DNA of 64,000 bases from Oscillibacter sp. (GCA_017526785.1 JAFXQV010000031.1:124899-188898), one strand, 5' to 3'; shown: positions 54,897-63,676, numbered from the stretch's first letter. Program-made: numbers and translations. Notes: a model not told the origin generated them from the letters alone.

Positions 54897-54934
54897 ACAG
54901 GGAACCGGACAAAATGCCCGGTTCCCTGTTTTCA
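54897..54934. terminator. Terminator, second of a near-identical pair
   Basis: Same 12-base-pair stem as at 53184 (arms 54897-54908 and 54917-54928) with a shorter TTTT tail on the plus strand. On the minus strand the stem is followed by CGCGTTTT, so it may also help end the convergent mtlA gene. Confidence 0.85.
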
Positions 54935-54965
54935 GATTAGGCGGTTCGGGAACGCACAGACGGAA

Positions 54966-56861
54966 TCAATCTTTAATCCCGTTGAGCGTCTTGTAGAGAG
55001 CTTCGACGTTGCCGACTTTCACTAACGCGTCGGTATCCTCTTCGGTCTCGGCCGCCTCCGCGATTGCGCCCAACACGTCCACATGGTCGCCGCCGTCCTT
55101 GACCGCGATGCCGACGACGAGTTTCACCGTGTCCTCGTCCCACTGGATTCCCTCGGGGTACGTCATGCACACAAGGCCGTTGTGAATGATATACTTCCGG
55201 GCTTCGTTGGTGCCGTGGGGAATGGCGACATGGTTGCCAATGGCTACCGGGAACTCCTTATTTCGCGCAATCATGCCCTCGATGTAGCCTTCCTCGACGA
55301 TTCCGGCGTCCACCATCATGCGGCCGCAGTCGCGGATAGCCTGCTCGGGGGAGACGGGCTTGCAGCCCAGACGGATATTTTCCTTTTTCAGCAGGATTTC
55401 GCCCTTTTGCACGCGGTCGGAGGCGTCGGCCTTGACGCTGGCCGCGCTCTTCGCGCTGGCCGCGCCGCGCCCCTCCACCATTTCGGTCACAAGCGCGTCG
55501 TACTCGGGAGCGCCCATGAAATTCTTAATGGGGATAATCCGGACGCCGGGGTTATCGTTCGCGGCACGCGACGAAAGTTCGTGGTGCGTGACGATAATCT
55601 GGCAGTCCCGCGGCACTTCGGAAACAGGCGCGTGGACTACCGCAATGTCCGTGATACCCGCGCCCTTGAGCTTGTTCCGCAACATCGTCGCGCCCATGGC
55701 CGACGAACCCATGCCCGCGTCGCAGGCAAAGACAATCTTCTTAACGTCCTTCGGGTCTACGTACACGCCGCCGGCCTTCGGGGCGGTGATACCCTTCGCC
55801 GCCGCCTTGGCCTCCGCCATTGCCGCTTGTGCCGCCTCCAAATCGCCCTCACTCTCGCGGACGAACAGCTTCATCAGTGTGATTGTCACGACAAAGCTGA
55901 CCGCGCACGCGACGCCGATACCGCAGATGTTCGCGAAATACGCGCCCTTGGGGGTCATGAGCAGTTCGGCGATAATCGAGCCGGGGGACGCCGCCGCCTT
56001 CAGGCCGCCGCCCAACATCGAAAGTACGATAATCGCCACAAAGTTACCCGTCATGGGGCCTAAAATCAGGATGGGGTTCATGAGTACGAACGGGAAATAC
56101 AGTTCGTGAATGCCGCCGACAAACTGGATGAACGCCGCGCCGGCCGCCGAGGACTTCGACGAGCCTTTCCCGGCGATGCAGTACGCCAACAACAGTCCGA
56201 GGCCGGGGCCGGGGTTCGACTCAATCATGAACAGGATGGATTTCCCGAGTTCCTGCGCCTGCTGTACGCCGATGGGCGTAAACACGCCGTGGTTAATGGC
56301 GTTGTTGAGAAACAGCACCTTCGCGGGTTCCACGAGAATCGCCGTGAACGGTAACAGACCGTGGTCGACAAGGAAGCCCACGCCCGCGCCCAACGCGCCT
56401 GTCAGCACCTGACACGCCGGCCCGATGATGAACATTGCCACGATTGACATTGCCCCGCCGATAATGCCCACGGAGAAGTTGTTGACGAGCATTTCAAACC
56501 CGGCGGGTACGTGTCCGTCCATGGCCTCGTCGAACTTCTTGATAGCGTAGCCGCCCAGCGGCCCCATAATCATGGCACCGATGAACATGGGGATTCCCGC
56601 GCCGACAATCACGCCCAGTGTGGCGATTGCGCCCGCTACCGCGCCCTTCTGGTCGGCAATTATGCGGCCTCCGGTGTAGCCGATGAGAATCGGCAGGAGA
56701 TAGTTCAGCATGGGGCTGACCATCTCGTTGATTCTCTCGTTCGGAAGCCAGCCGTCCGGGATGAACAGAGCCGTGATGAAGCCCCACGCGATGAACGCCC
56801 CGATGTTCGGCATGACCATGCCGCTCAGGAAGCGCCCGAATTTCTGTACCCGTTCTTTCAT
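54966..56861 (-). CDS. mtlA: Mannitol-specific PTS transporter IICBA
   Basis: Takes up and phosphorylates mannitol. It has 631 residues, as in E. coli MtlA, with domains C-B-A. IIC (about 1-340) has eight or so helices and the GGIHELYFPFV motif (249-259). IIB has the phospho-cysteine C380 in VFACDAGMGSS. IIA has the phospho-histidine H549 in IPHGTNEARKY. All three active parts are intact, so it should be functional. mtlD and mtlR are not in the window. GGGAGG precedes the ATG. Confidence 0.96.
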   Translation of the reverse strand: MKERVQKFGRFLSGMVMPNIGAFIAWGFITALFIPDGWLPNERINEMVSPMLNYLLPILIGYTGGRIIADQKGAVAGAIATLGVIVGAGIPMFIGAMIMGPLGGYAIKKFDEAMDGHVPAGFEMLVNNFSVGIIGGAMSIVAMFIIGPACQVLTGALGAGVGFLVDHGLLPFTAILVEPAKVLFLNNAINHGVFTPIGVQQAQELGKSILFMIESNPGPGLGLLLAYCIAGKGSSKSSAAGAAFIQFVGGIHELYFPFVLMNPILILGPMTGNFVAIIVLSMLGGGLKAAASPGSIIAELLMTPKGAYFANICGIGVACAVSFVVTITLMKLFVRESEGDLEAAQAAMAEAKAAAKGITAPKAGGVYVDPKDVKKIVFACDAGMGSSAMGATMLRNKLKGAGITDIAVVHAPVSEVPRDCQIIVTHHELSSRAANDNPGVRIIPIKNFMGAPEYDALVTEMVEGRGAASAKSAASVKADASDRVQKGEILLKKENIRLGCKPVSPEQAIRDCGRMMVDAGIVEEGYIEGMIARNKEFPVAIGNHVAIPHGTNEARKYIIHNGLVCMTYPEGIQWDEDTVKLVVGIAVKDGGDHVDVLGAIAEAAETEEDTDALVKVGNVEALYKTLNGIKD

Positions 56862-56904
56862 ACGCTTTCCCTCCCTTTCTATATTTCCGGTTGCCCGGAA
56901 ACAG

Positions 56905-56943
56905 AAGCGAAACCGTTTGTCAGATGTTCAAACAGGTTCGCTT
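56905..56943 (-). promoter_or_regulatory. Inverted repeat in the mtlA leader
   Basis: Arms of 15 bases (56905-56919 and 56929-56943) match at 13 positions across a 9-base centre. The repeat lies just downstream of the mtlA -10 and could be a repressor or activator operator, or a leader hairpin of the antiterminator type. Confidence 0.6.
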
Positions 56944-56949
56944 TCGTGC

Positions 56950-56978
56950 ATTGTAACAGATTTGTAACGGCTTGTCAA
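56950..56978 (-). promoter_or_regulatory. Promoter of mtlA
   Basis: On the minus strand TTGACA (56973-56978), 17 bases and TACAAT (56950-56955). The leader to the ATG is about 80 bases. Confidence 0.9.
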
Positions 56979-57136
56979 TCCGGTTTCTGTGGCATATCCA
57001 CGAATCTATGTGCAAAGGAATCGTCGGCGGGGTGCGATGTTTCGCCGCCTTCGTCACGCGGGAGATAGAACAAATTTTCTATTACGCCCCTGAAAAAGTC
57101 GGTCGGTCTTTCTGACACTTTTTTTCGGAAAAAGTC

Positions 57137-57165
57137 TTGACAAGGCACGGAAAGGCGGATATAAT
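57137..57165 (+). promoter_or_regulatory. Perfect consensus promoter upstream of the CRISPR array
   Basis: TTGACA (57137-57142), 17 bases and TATAAT (57160-57165). It faces the CRISPR array, whose first repeat is about 210 bases downstream, and could drive the array, a small RNA ending near 57325, or both. A 57113-57136 inverted repeat precedes it. Confidence 0.88.
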
Positions 57166-57171
57166 GGCTTC

Positions 57172-57325
57172 ACTTTGAAAGAAACCTTTGCCGCTGTAAA
57201 CGGATTTTGACCGAAAATCGCCGGAAAAGTCGGTCGATGTCGATTCCAGTTTCTGGAATTGACAAGAATGCCGTCACCAAGCGGGTTTGCGCGGTGTTCG
57301 GTTTCCGGCACCGACCGACTTTTTG
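57172..57325 (+). ncRNA. Candidate inverted-repeat RNA or CRISPR leader
   Basis: From the consensus promoter a transcript would contain AAAAGTCGGTCG (57225-57236) and its perfect complement CGACCGACTTTT (57312-57323), followed by T residues. Inside are a 7-base-pair hairpin, ATTCCAG/CTGGAAT (57243-57259), and a CGGTG/CACCG helix. A third copy of AAAGTCGGTCG lies at about 57095-57105. No credible open frame covers this stretch. It may be an independent small RNA or the array leader. Confidence 0.5.
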
Positions 57326-57383
57326 ACCATGAAAGGGGCTGACCGCGCAAGTTTTCGCCTTTACACCCCGCGTAACTACTGTT

Positions 57384-57705
57384 GTTCATACCTTCCCTAT
57401 GAGGGATTAAAACTGGACAGAGCGTCATAGAGATGAGTTATCTGCTGGGGTTCATACCTTCCCTATGAGGGATTAAAACTTCTTATCCGTCACTGTTCTT
57501 ATACAGCGATGAGTTTTCTTTTTTGTTCATACCTTCCCTATGAGGGATTAAAACGATGACCAGCACAGCCATGACCAGAGCTGTGAGTTTCTTATTCTTG
57601 CGAGTTCATACCTTCCCTATGAGGGATTAAAACGCTTTTCAAAACGGCGGACGTCTCCGCATTTGAGACACGTTAGTTCATACCTTCCCTATGAGGGCTA
57701 CAAAC
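57384..57705 (+). CRISPR. CRISPR array, five repeats, no cas genes in window
   Basis: Five 30-base repeats at 57384-57413, 57450-57479, 57525-57554, 57604-57633 and 57676-57705. The first four are identical, beginning GTTCATACC and ending GGGATTAAAAC; the last differs near its 3' end (GGGCTACAAAC), which marks the trailer side. Spacers are 36, 45, 49 and 42 bases, unusually variable. The ATTAAAAC end resembles ATTGAAAC-type repeats of type I-B or III systems. No cas gene is in the window. The leader is on the left. Confidence 0.9.
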
Positions 57706-57707
57706 AA

Positions 57708-57745
57708 AAAGCGTCCCGTCCCCGTTTCAAAGGACAGGACGCTTT
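57708..57745. terminator. Hairpin terminator after the CRISPR array
   Basis: AAAGCGTCC-c-GTCC (57708-57721) pairs with GGAC-a-GGACGCTTT (57732-57745). On the plus strand the tail is CTTGTT, which is weak; on the minus strand it is TTTTTGTTTG, which is good. It starts three bases after the last repeat. Confidence 0.6.
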
Positions 57746-57799
57746 CTTGTTCCCACACCGGCGCGGCAAAACGAACCTTGCCAACGCTTCCCGCGGCGC

Positions 57800-57828
57800 T
57801 TGACTTTTCAGTGCTTGTGTGCTATCAT
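57800..57828 (+). promoter_or_regulatory. Promoter of the aminotransferase gene
   Basis: TTGACT (57800-57805), 17 bases and TATCAT (57823-57828). It starts 65 bases before the ATG. No T-box or other leader structure is evident. Confidence 0.8.
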
Positions 57829-57892
57829 TCCGCTGACAATTCCCGGCCGGACGGAACCCCGTCAGGCCGCCAGAAAAGGAGCGCGTAATTAC

Positions 57893-58969
57893 ATGCTGGA
57901 CATCAAAATCACCAGAACCACCACCCCGAAAGCCTTACCTACGGATGAAAATCATCTCGGTTTCGGGAAAATTTTCACCGACCACATGTTTCTCATGGAC
58001 TACAACATCGACAGGGGCTGGTACAATCCGCGTATTGTCCCCTATGCGCCGTTTGAGCTTGACCCGGCTTGTGTGGTGTTCCACTACGCGCAGGAGCTTT
58101 TCGAGGGCATGAAGGCCTACCGCACCGCCGATAACACGATTCAGCTTTTCCGCCCCGACTGCAACGCCAAGCGCATGCAGGATTCTTGCGACAGAATGTG
58201 TGTGCCGCTGGTGCCGGAAGAGGACTTCGTGCAGGCCGTCAAGGCGCTTGTGGAAGTCGACAAGGCGTGGGTGCCGCACACCGACGGCGCGTCGCTGTAT
58301 ATCCGGCCGTTCGTGTTCGCGTCGGACGTGGGCATGGGCGTACACGCAAGCCACAATTACATTTTCTGTATCATCTGCGCCCCGTCCGGCGCATACTATA
58401 AAGAGGGTCTCGACCCCGTGCGGATTTACGTGGAGGACGACTACATCCGCGCCGCGCCGGGTCTGACGGGCTTCACGAAATGCGGCGGCAACTACGCCGC
58501 GTCCATCAAGGCCGGGGCGCTGGCCGAGGAGAAGGGCTTCGCGCAAGTTCTGTGGCTTGACGGCGTGGAAAAGAAGTACGTGGAAGAAGTCGGGAGCATG
58601 AATATCATGTTCATGATTGACGGCAAGGTGTACACGGCGGCCTGCACGGGTACGGTACTCCCCGGCGTGACGCGCCGGAGCTGTATGGAACTCCTCCGCG
58701 ACTGGGGCTACGAGGTCATCGAGGGCAAGCTGGCAATCGCCGACGTGATGAAGGCCGGGCATGACGGAACCTTGCAAGAGGTATTCGGCACGGGTACGGC
58801 GGCGGTCGTCTCGCCCGTCAAGGAGCTTTACTGGAAGGGCGACACGGTGCAAATCGGCAACGGCCACATTGGCCCCGTCACGCAGAGGCTCTACGACACG
58901 CTCACGGGCATTCAGTGGGGGCGTCTGCCCGACGACAAGGGCTGGATTGCGCCTGTCTGCAAAGGATAA
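57893..58969 (+). CDS. ilvE: Branched-chain amino acid aminotransferase
   Basis: Transfers the amino group for Leu, Ile and Val synthesis or breakdown. It has 358 residues from ATG 57893 (AAAAGGAGCG upstream), the size of the eukaryote-like BCAT class. It contains VVFHYAQELFEGMKAYR (about 62-78), YIRPFVFASDVGMGVH, the PLP lysine in FTKCGGNYAASIKA (about 198-211), and EEVGSMNIMFMI. It has its own promoter and is not linked to other ilv genes here. Confidence 0.94.
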   Translation: MLDIKITRTTTPKALPTDENHLGFGKIFTDHMFLMDYNIDRGWYNPRIVPYAPFELDPACVVFHYAQELFEGMKAYRTADNTIQLFRPDCNAKRMQDSCDRMCVPLVPEEDFVQAVKALVEVDKAWVPHTDGASLYIRPFVFASDVGMGVHASHNYIFCIICAPSGAYYKEGLDPVRIYVEDDYIRAAPGLTGFTKCGGNYAASIKAGALAEEKGFAQVLWLDGVEKKYVEEVGSMNIMFMIDGKVYTAACTGTVLPGVTRRSCMELLRDWGYEVIEGKLAIADVMKAGHDGTLQEVFGTGTAAVVSPVKELYWKGDTVQIGNGHIGPVTQRLYDTLTGIQWGRLPDDKGWIAPVCKG

Positions 58970-59009
58970 GGCGCGCCGTGCGGCGTTGTTTTCGGACTTG
59001 GGCAGTTGA

Positions 59010-59106
59010 AGCCCCCTCTGTCGCCTTGCGGCGGCAAGCATACCGACGTGGCCTCCCGCCCTCCCCCTCTGGGGGAGGGTGGCGCGTCAGCGCCGGGTGG
59101 GGGCGA
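59010..59106. repeat. GC-rich intergenic repeat element
   Basis: A block with inverted and palindromic parts: CCCTCCCCCTCTGGGGGAGGG (59069-59089, hairpin) and GGCGCGTCAGCGCC. From memory it resembles short interspersed elements common between genes in gut Clostridia. The 58970-59488 gap contains this, a promoter at 59174-59202, and otherwise only short frames I do not trust. Confidence 0.55.
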
Positions 59107-59173
59107 CAATGTTTCCCGCGGTGACATGTCGCTTTCCACAAAAAAGCGCGGTCATTTTTGGCGTCGGGGTCAG

Positions 59174-59202
59174 TTGATTTTTGGCGGAAAAGCGCGTAAA
59201 AT
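59174..59202 (+). promoter_or_regulatory. Promoter of the ABC ATPase gene
   Basis: TTGATT (59174-59179), 17 bases and TAAAAT (59197-59202). The leader to the ATG at 59489 is about 280 bases and contains several GC stems (for example GGGG-TCT-CCCC near 59221), so leader control is possible. Confidence 0.7.
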
Positions 59203-59488
59203 ACAGGTGTCTGTCTGTAAAGGGGTCTCCCCTTTGCGATATATTCCCCGGCGGCGTCCACTCCACTTTTCTGGATTCCGGACGGGAAACAAGGAGGAAA
59301 TCGGATTTCCGCAAGGCTCGCGGTGCGGCAGTGTGGAGACCTGTCGTAATGCGGCGCGTTCTGAGGGCAAATCACGGTTCGGAAGCCCCGGAAACATTCG
59401 GGGCAAATGCCAGCCGGACGGCGCTTTGTTCCGATACGGACGCCCGCGAGGGTAACGGGCGGAGGCGCGTTATTCAGAGCCGGCAAGC

Positions 59489-60652
59489 ATGGCAGAGGTA
59501 TTGATTCAAAATCTCAAAAAGGTCTACGACAACAAGGTGACGGCCGTCCATGACGTGAACCTGCACATCAAAGACAAGGAATTTATCGTGTTAGTCGGCC
59601 CGTCGGGCTGCGGCAAGTCCACCACGCTCCGCATGGTCGCGGGTCTGGAGGACATCTCCGGCGGCGAGCTCTACATCGACGGCAAACTCTGCAACGACAT
59701 CGCCCCCAAAGACCGGGATATCGCAATGGTGTTCCAGAACTACGCCCTGTATCCCCATATGTCCGTCTACGACAATATGGCCTTCGCGCTCAAACTCAAA
59801 AAGACGCCCAAGGACGTTATCGACAAGAAAGTGCGGGAAGTCGCCGCGATTCTGGACATCACGCAGTATCTCGAACGCAAGCCCAAGGCGCTCTCCGGCG
59901 GCCAGCGTCAGCGCGTGGCCATTGGCCGCGCCATGGTGCGTGACCCCAAAGTGTTCCTGATGGACGAACCGCTCTCGAACCTCGACGCGAAGCTCCGCAA
60001 CCAGATGCGCGCCGAAATTATCAAGCTCCGCCAGAGAATCAACACTACGTTTATGTACGTAACCCACGACCAGACGGAGGCCATGACGCTTGGTGACAGA
60101 ATCGTTATCATGAAAGACGGCTTTGTCAACCAGATTGGCGCGCCGCAGGATTTGTTCAACTGCCCGGTGAACCTGTTCGTCGCGGGCTTTATCGGCATGC
60201 CCGTCATGAACTTCTTTGACAACAGCAAGCTGTTACTCGAAAACGGCGTCTACTACGCGCAGGTCAAGGGCGCGAAGTTCAAACTCGACAGTTTCCAGCA
60301 GGCTGCGCTTAAACAGAACAATCAACAGCCGTGCGACATCGTGGTGGGCATTCGTCCCCAGCACCTGTCCGTCGGGGAAGGCGAACTGCAGGGCAAGATT
60401 GAAGTGTCCGAAATGCTCGGCTCCGAAGTCAACCTCCACGCCGATTGTCAGGGCGATGAAGTCGTCATGGTCATTCCGACGATGGGACTTAACGAGGATG
60501 TGTCCGTGGGCAGTACGGTCAAGTTCAACGCCCCGCCGCTGACTATGCAGCTCTTCGACAAGGCTACCTCTAACAACCTGCTCTGGTTCGATGAGAAGTC
60601 TTTCAAGGAAAACGCCCCGGTCTGCAAGACCTACGACGGCCTGAAAAAGTAA
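59489..60652 (+). CDS. ABC transporter ATPase, MsmK/UgpC (sugar) type
   Basis: ATP-binding subunit that probably energises sugar or glycerol-phosphate importers. It has 387 residues. Walker A is GPSGCGKST (about 38-46), Q-loop [20 protein letters not shown], signature LSGGQRQR (about 135-142), Walker [17 protein letters not shown], switch [11 protein letters not shown]-terminal TOBE regulatory domain spans about 235-370. No permease or binding-protein genes are adjacent, as is usual for shared ATPases of this type. Confidence 0.92.
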   Translation: MAEVLIQNLKKVYDNKVTAVHDVNLHIKDKEFIVLVGPSGCGKSTTLRMVAGLEDISGGELYIDGKLCNDIAPKDRDIAMVFQNYALYPHMSVYDNMAFALKLKKTPKDVIDKKVREVAAILDITQYLERKPKALSGGQRQRVAIGRAMVRDPKVFLMDEPLSNLDAKLRNQMRAEIIKLRQRINTTFMYVTHDQTEAMTLGDRIVIMKDGFVNQIGAPQDLFNCPVNLFVAGFIGMPVMNFFDNSKLLLENGVYYAQVKGAKFKLDSFQQAALKQNNQQPCDIVVGIRPQHLSVGEGELQGKIEVSEMLGSEVNLHADCQGDEVVMVIPTMGLNEDVSVGSTVKFNAPPLTMQLFDKATSNNLLWFDEKSFKENAPVCKTYDGLKK

Positions 60653-60667
60653 TCCGTATATCCAACG

Positions 60668-60697
60668 CCGCCCCGCTGTCAAAAGCGGGGCGGTTTC
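60668..60697 (+). terminator. Terminator after the ABC ATPase
   Basis: CCGCCCCGCT (60668-60677) pairs with AGCGGGGCGG (60684-60693), with a TTTC tail. Confidence 0.8.
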
Positions 60698-60744
60698 AAG
60701 TTTATGACATCTCTTTTCAGCACACAAGCCGAAATTTTGCGGCG

Positions 60745-63564
60745 TCAGCCGCCGGGCAGGATATCCGTTATCAGATTCCAGATTTCCGGGAACTTGTCCG
60801 GGAAATTCGCCGCCACGATAAGCAACGTAAGCCCCACGCCCAAAAACACGCCCAGAATCCCAACGTATAGCATATGTTTCCATTTGTTTTCCTGACGCTT
60901 TCCGGCAAGTTCCTCTTTTTGTAAGAGAACCTCCGTTTCCTGCTTGTCCCGTTCAAGTTGTTGGAGTTCTTTGTCAACGGGGCTTTCCGTGGGGCGCGTG
61001 TCGCGGTAGCCGCGCTCCCACTCCATGCGGTAACGCTTCAGCTCCCGCTCCACGTCCACATAAATTTCCTTCAGCAAATCCACGGGCGACACGAACGCGT
61101 CAATATTGGCAAGGTAAATTTCCTCTTTGCGGTGGTACAGGTGGCTCAGCGCCGCTTGATACGATACACGCCCTTCCCGGCCGTTCACCGTGTGGCAGAT
61201 GATTTCCGACACTTCTTTCAGGTTCAACTTCGACAAAATGTCCTGAATCTCGACGCGGAATGTCTCCATGTACTGGCGGCAGTCGCGCCCCGGCGTCACG
61301 TACACGTCAAGGGCTTTCTCGTTCATCTGCGCGAGTGCCTCACAGTCGCCGCGGCGGAAATGCCCGCCCGTACGCCACACACAAGCAATGTCCAGTTCCG
61401 GGAACTTGCGGATTAACAGACGGTGTATCAGATTGCTTGGCAGGTACATACCCTCCCAGCGCAGATGTAACGCGTCCGCCGTGCGGAACTGTTCCACGCT
61501 TTCCGGGGGCGTCTTTTGCATTTTCAGCGGAATCATCTCGACGCCGCCGCCGATGTCGTGCGAAATCTCAAAGCAGCGCATGACATGCAAAATGTACTCC
61601 GTTTCTTCGGGCGTGTACGTAATCTCCCGGTGAACGTCCCCGGCGTGGGTCGCCCGCAACGTCTCCTTGATTTCGGCGTGTTGCAGGAAACCGTCCTCCC
61701 GCGTACGCAGAATCAGGCGGTAAATGCCGTTCGTCAGCCATTCGGGATTCAGCACGCGGACGCTCTCCAGACGCGTGTCCAGAGACGGCGTTTCGTAGTA
61801 GTACGCCACGCCCAAGTCACGGAAAAAGCCCAACAGGGAGTATTGCAGTTTCTTGTCCGTGATATGATTTCCGTTGCAGATTTCCCGGTAGCGCTCCGAG
61901 GTGATGTAGCCGGTGCCTTCCTGTTGCCGCATGTCCTCCAAGGCCTGTTTGACGCGCAACATGTCCACGTTGACCTTGTACTGGTTGACCGCGCCGGGGA
62001 TTTGCTTCCGGATGGCGCGTATCAGTTCGCTGACGCCGTAATCGTCATCCGGTTTCAAGGCGGCCGACGTGCGCAGGACGCGCTTTAACGCCGGATTCCG
62101 TTCTCTCAGGTCACGCTCATTGACAGACGCGTTGGGGTTCAGGTCGGCCTTGTTCAAGGCCAGAATCACGGGGCAGTCCGGCGCGAACGCCTTGACGCTC
62201 TCCAGCCAATACGACGCGATATCGTCTATTTTCTCGTCGTCGCGGCTGTCGCAGACCACGACATAGACCGTGTGCGCCGTCAAAAAACAGCGGTGCGCGG
62301 CGTGCATGATTTCCTGTCCGCCGAAATCCAGAAAGCGTACCGTAAACGGCGCGTCGTCCACCGTGGTCTCCCACTCCGTCGCCTTGACGGACATGTACCA
62401 TTTTGTCACTTCGATTCCGTCCGTGGGCGGCGTCCCCGGCGTAAAGGTGCCGTTTACGATACGCTCAATCAGGGACGTTTTGCCCACCGCGCCGTCACCA
62501 AGGAATATGACCTTGCACTCCCGGAGCGTTTGCGTCTGTCCCCGGTAGTACGCCTCTATCACGTCCCGCGGTTGCGCGAACAGTTGCAGGTCTCCCTCGT
62601 CCAGTTCGACGCCCGTCAGATTGATAGAGTTTTGAATAGAATACTTATCATCTATAACAAACGGCAGTCCCAGCGTTACCAGAGCGTACGGAATCGCTTT
62701 CAGGTGACAGTTGCACAAATCCAGTCTGCTCAGATTTTTTAACTTTCCGATGGTTTCCGGCACTTCCCGAATTTGGGTGTTGTACAAATCCAGCGATTGC
62801 AGACTGGACAGGCGCGTGATGGTTTCCGGCACTTCGCTAATTTTGGTGTAGCCCAAATACAGCATTTGCAGACTGGACAGGCGCGTGATGGTTTCCGGCA
62901 CTGCCCGAATTTGGGTGTTGCTCAAATTCAGCGCTTTTAGACTGGACAGGTTTCCGATGGTTTCCGGCACTGTGCTAATGTTGGTGTCTCTCAAATCCAG
63001 CTCTTGCAGACTGGACAGGTTTCCGATGGTTTCCGGCACTTCCCGAATTGGGGTGTTGTACAAATACAGCGTTTGCAGACTGGACAGGCGCGTGATGGTT
63101 TCCGGCACTTCGCTAATTTTGGTGTAGCCCAAATACAGCATTTGCAGACTGGACAGGCGCGTGATGGTTTCCGGCACTGCGCTAATATTGGTGCGGCTCA
63201 AATCCAGCGCTTTTAGACTGGACAGGTTTCCGATGGTTTCCGGCACTGTGCTAATGTTGGTGTCTCTCAAATCCAGCTCTTGCAGACTGGACAGGTTTCC
63301 GATGGTTTCCGGCACTTCCCGAATTTGGGTGAAGCCCAAATCCAGCGTTTGCAGACTGGACAGGCGCGTGATGGATTCCGGCACTTCGCTAATGTTGGTG
63401 TTGCTCAAATCCAGCACTTTCCATTGTTGCGCTTCGGCGTCCCGGAGCAGTTCCGACAGTTGTTCCGGTGTGAGTTCACGATACAGCCGCTTGTATGGCA
63501 TATTGCCCCACGCTTGCGGCCTTGACGGGTCATAATCCGGATTCGGTTCCCATAATTTCGGCAT
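60745..63564 (-). CDS. LRR-Roc-COR (Roco) protein with C-terminal membrane helix
   Basis: A 939-residue multidomain GTPase. Eleven 23-residue leucine-rich repeats span about 48-300. The Roc GTPase domain has G1 GDGAVGKTS (356-364), G3 DFGGQE (413-418) and G4 NKAD (471-474), all intact. A COR-like region follows (about 540-760). A charged helical segment and one membrane helix (about 897-920) end the protein, so it is likely anchored with the sensor in the cytoplasm. The start is ATG 63562-63564 after AAGGGGG; the longer frame upstream is read through tRNA genes. The function of bacterial Roco proteins is poorly known. It has its own promoter. Confidence 0.9.
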   Translation of the reverse strand: MPKLWEPNPDYDPSRPQAWGNMPYKRLYRELTPEQLSELLRDAEAQQWKVLDLSNTNISEVPESITRLSSLQTLDLGFTQIREVPETIGNLSSLQELDLRDTNISTVPETIGNLSSLKALDLSRTNISAVPETITRLSSLQMLYLGYTKISEVPETITRLSSLQTLYLYNTPIREVPETIGNLSSLQELDLRDTNISTVPETIGNLSSLKALNLSNTQIRAVPETITRLSSLQMLYLGYTKISEVPETITRLSSLQSLDLYNTQIREVPETIGKLKNLSRLDLCNCHLKAIPYALVTLGLPFVIDDKYSIQNSINLTGVELDEGDLQLFAQPRDVIEAYYRGQTQTLRECKVIFLGDGAVGKTSLIERIVNGTFTPGTPPTDGIEVTKWYMSVKATEWETTVDDAPFTVRFLDFGGQEIMHAAHRCFLTAHTVYVVVCDSRDDEKIDDIASYWLESVKAFAPDCPVILALNKADLNPNASVNERDLRERNPALKRVLRTSAALKPDDDYGVSELIRAIRKQIPGAVNQYKVNVDMLRVKQALEDMRQQEGTGYITSERYREICNGNHITDKKLQYSLLGFFRDLGVAYYYETPSLDTRLESVRVLNPEWLTNGIYRLILRTREDGFLQHAEIKETLRATHAGDVHREITYTPEETEYILHVMRCFEISHDIGGGVEMIPLKMQKTPPESVEQFRTADALHLRWEGMYLPSNLIHRLLIRKFPELDIACVWRTGGHFRRGDCEALAQMNEKALDVYVTPGRDCRQYMETFRVEIQDILSKLNLKEVSEIICHTVNGREGRVSYQAALSHLYHRKEEIYLANIDAFVSPVDLLKEIYVDVERELKRYRMEWERGYRDTRPTESPVDKELQQLERDKQETEVLLQKEELAGKRQENKWKHMLYVGILGVFLGVGLTLLIVAANFPDKFPEIWNLITDILPGG
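62665..63423 (-). repeat. 69-base LRR repeats with a 276-base duplicated block
   Basis: Eleven in-frame 69-base units encode LxLxxTxIxxVPExI-type repeats. Units 2-5 (63079-63354) and 6-9 (62803-63078) form two consecutive 276-base blocks with matching order and highly similar sequence. Changes concentrate at the x positions that face the ligand side of an LRR arc. Confidence 0.9.
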
Positions 63565-63593
63565 ACCGCCGCCCCCTTTCGCGTCACGCCGAC

Positions 63594-63622
63594 AGTTTAC
63601 CACAATTTCCCCCGTGACGCAA
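63594..63622 (-). promoter_or_regulatory. Promoter of the Roco gene
   Basis: On the minus strand TTGCGT (63617-63622), 17 bases and TAAACT (63594-63599), about 30 bases before the ATG. It diverges from the tRNA promoter at 63677-63705. Confidence 0.6.
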
Positions 63623-63676
63623 CCGCGTTCGACGGCGGCGGTACGCAAAAATCGTGAAAAAATCCGCAAGAAGTCC

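Noticed and set aside
57054-57428. 124-residue minus-strand frame
   Set aside because: It runs through the promoter, inverted repeats and first CRISPR repeat and resembles no protein family.
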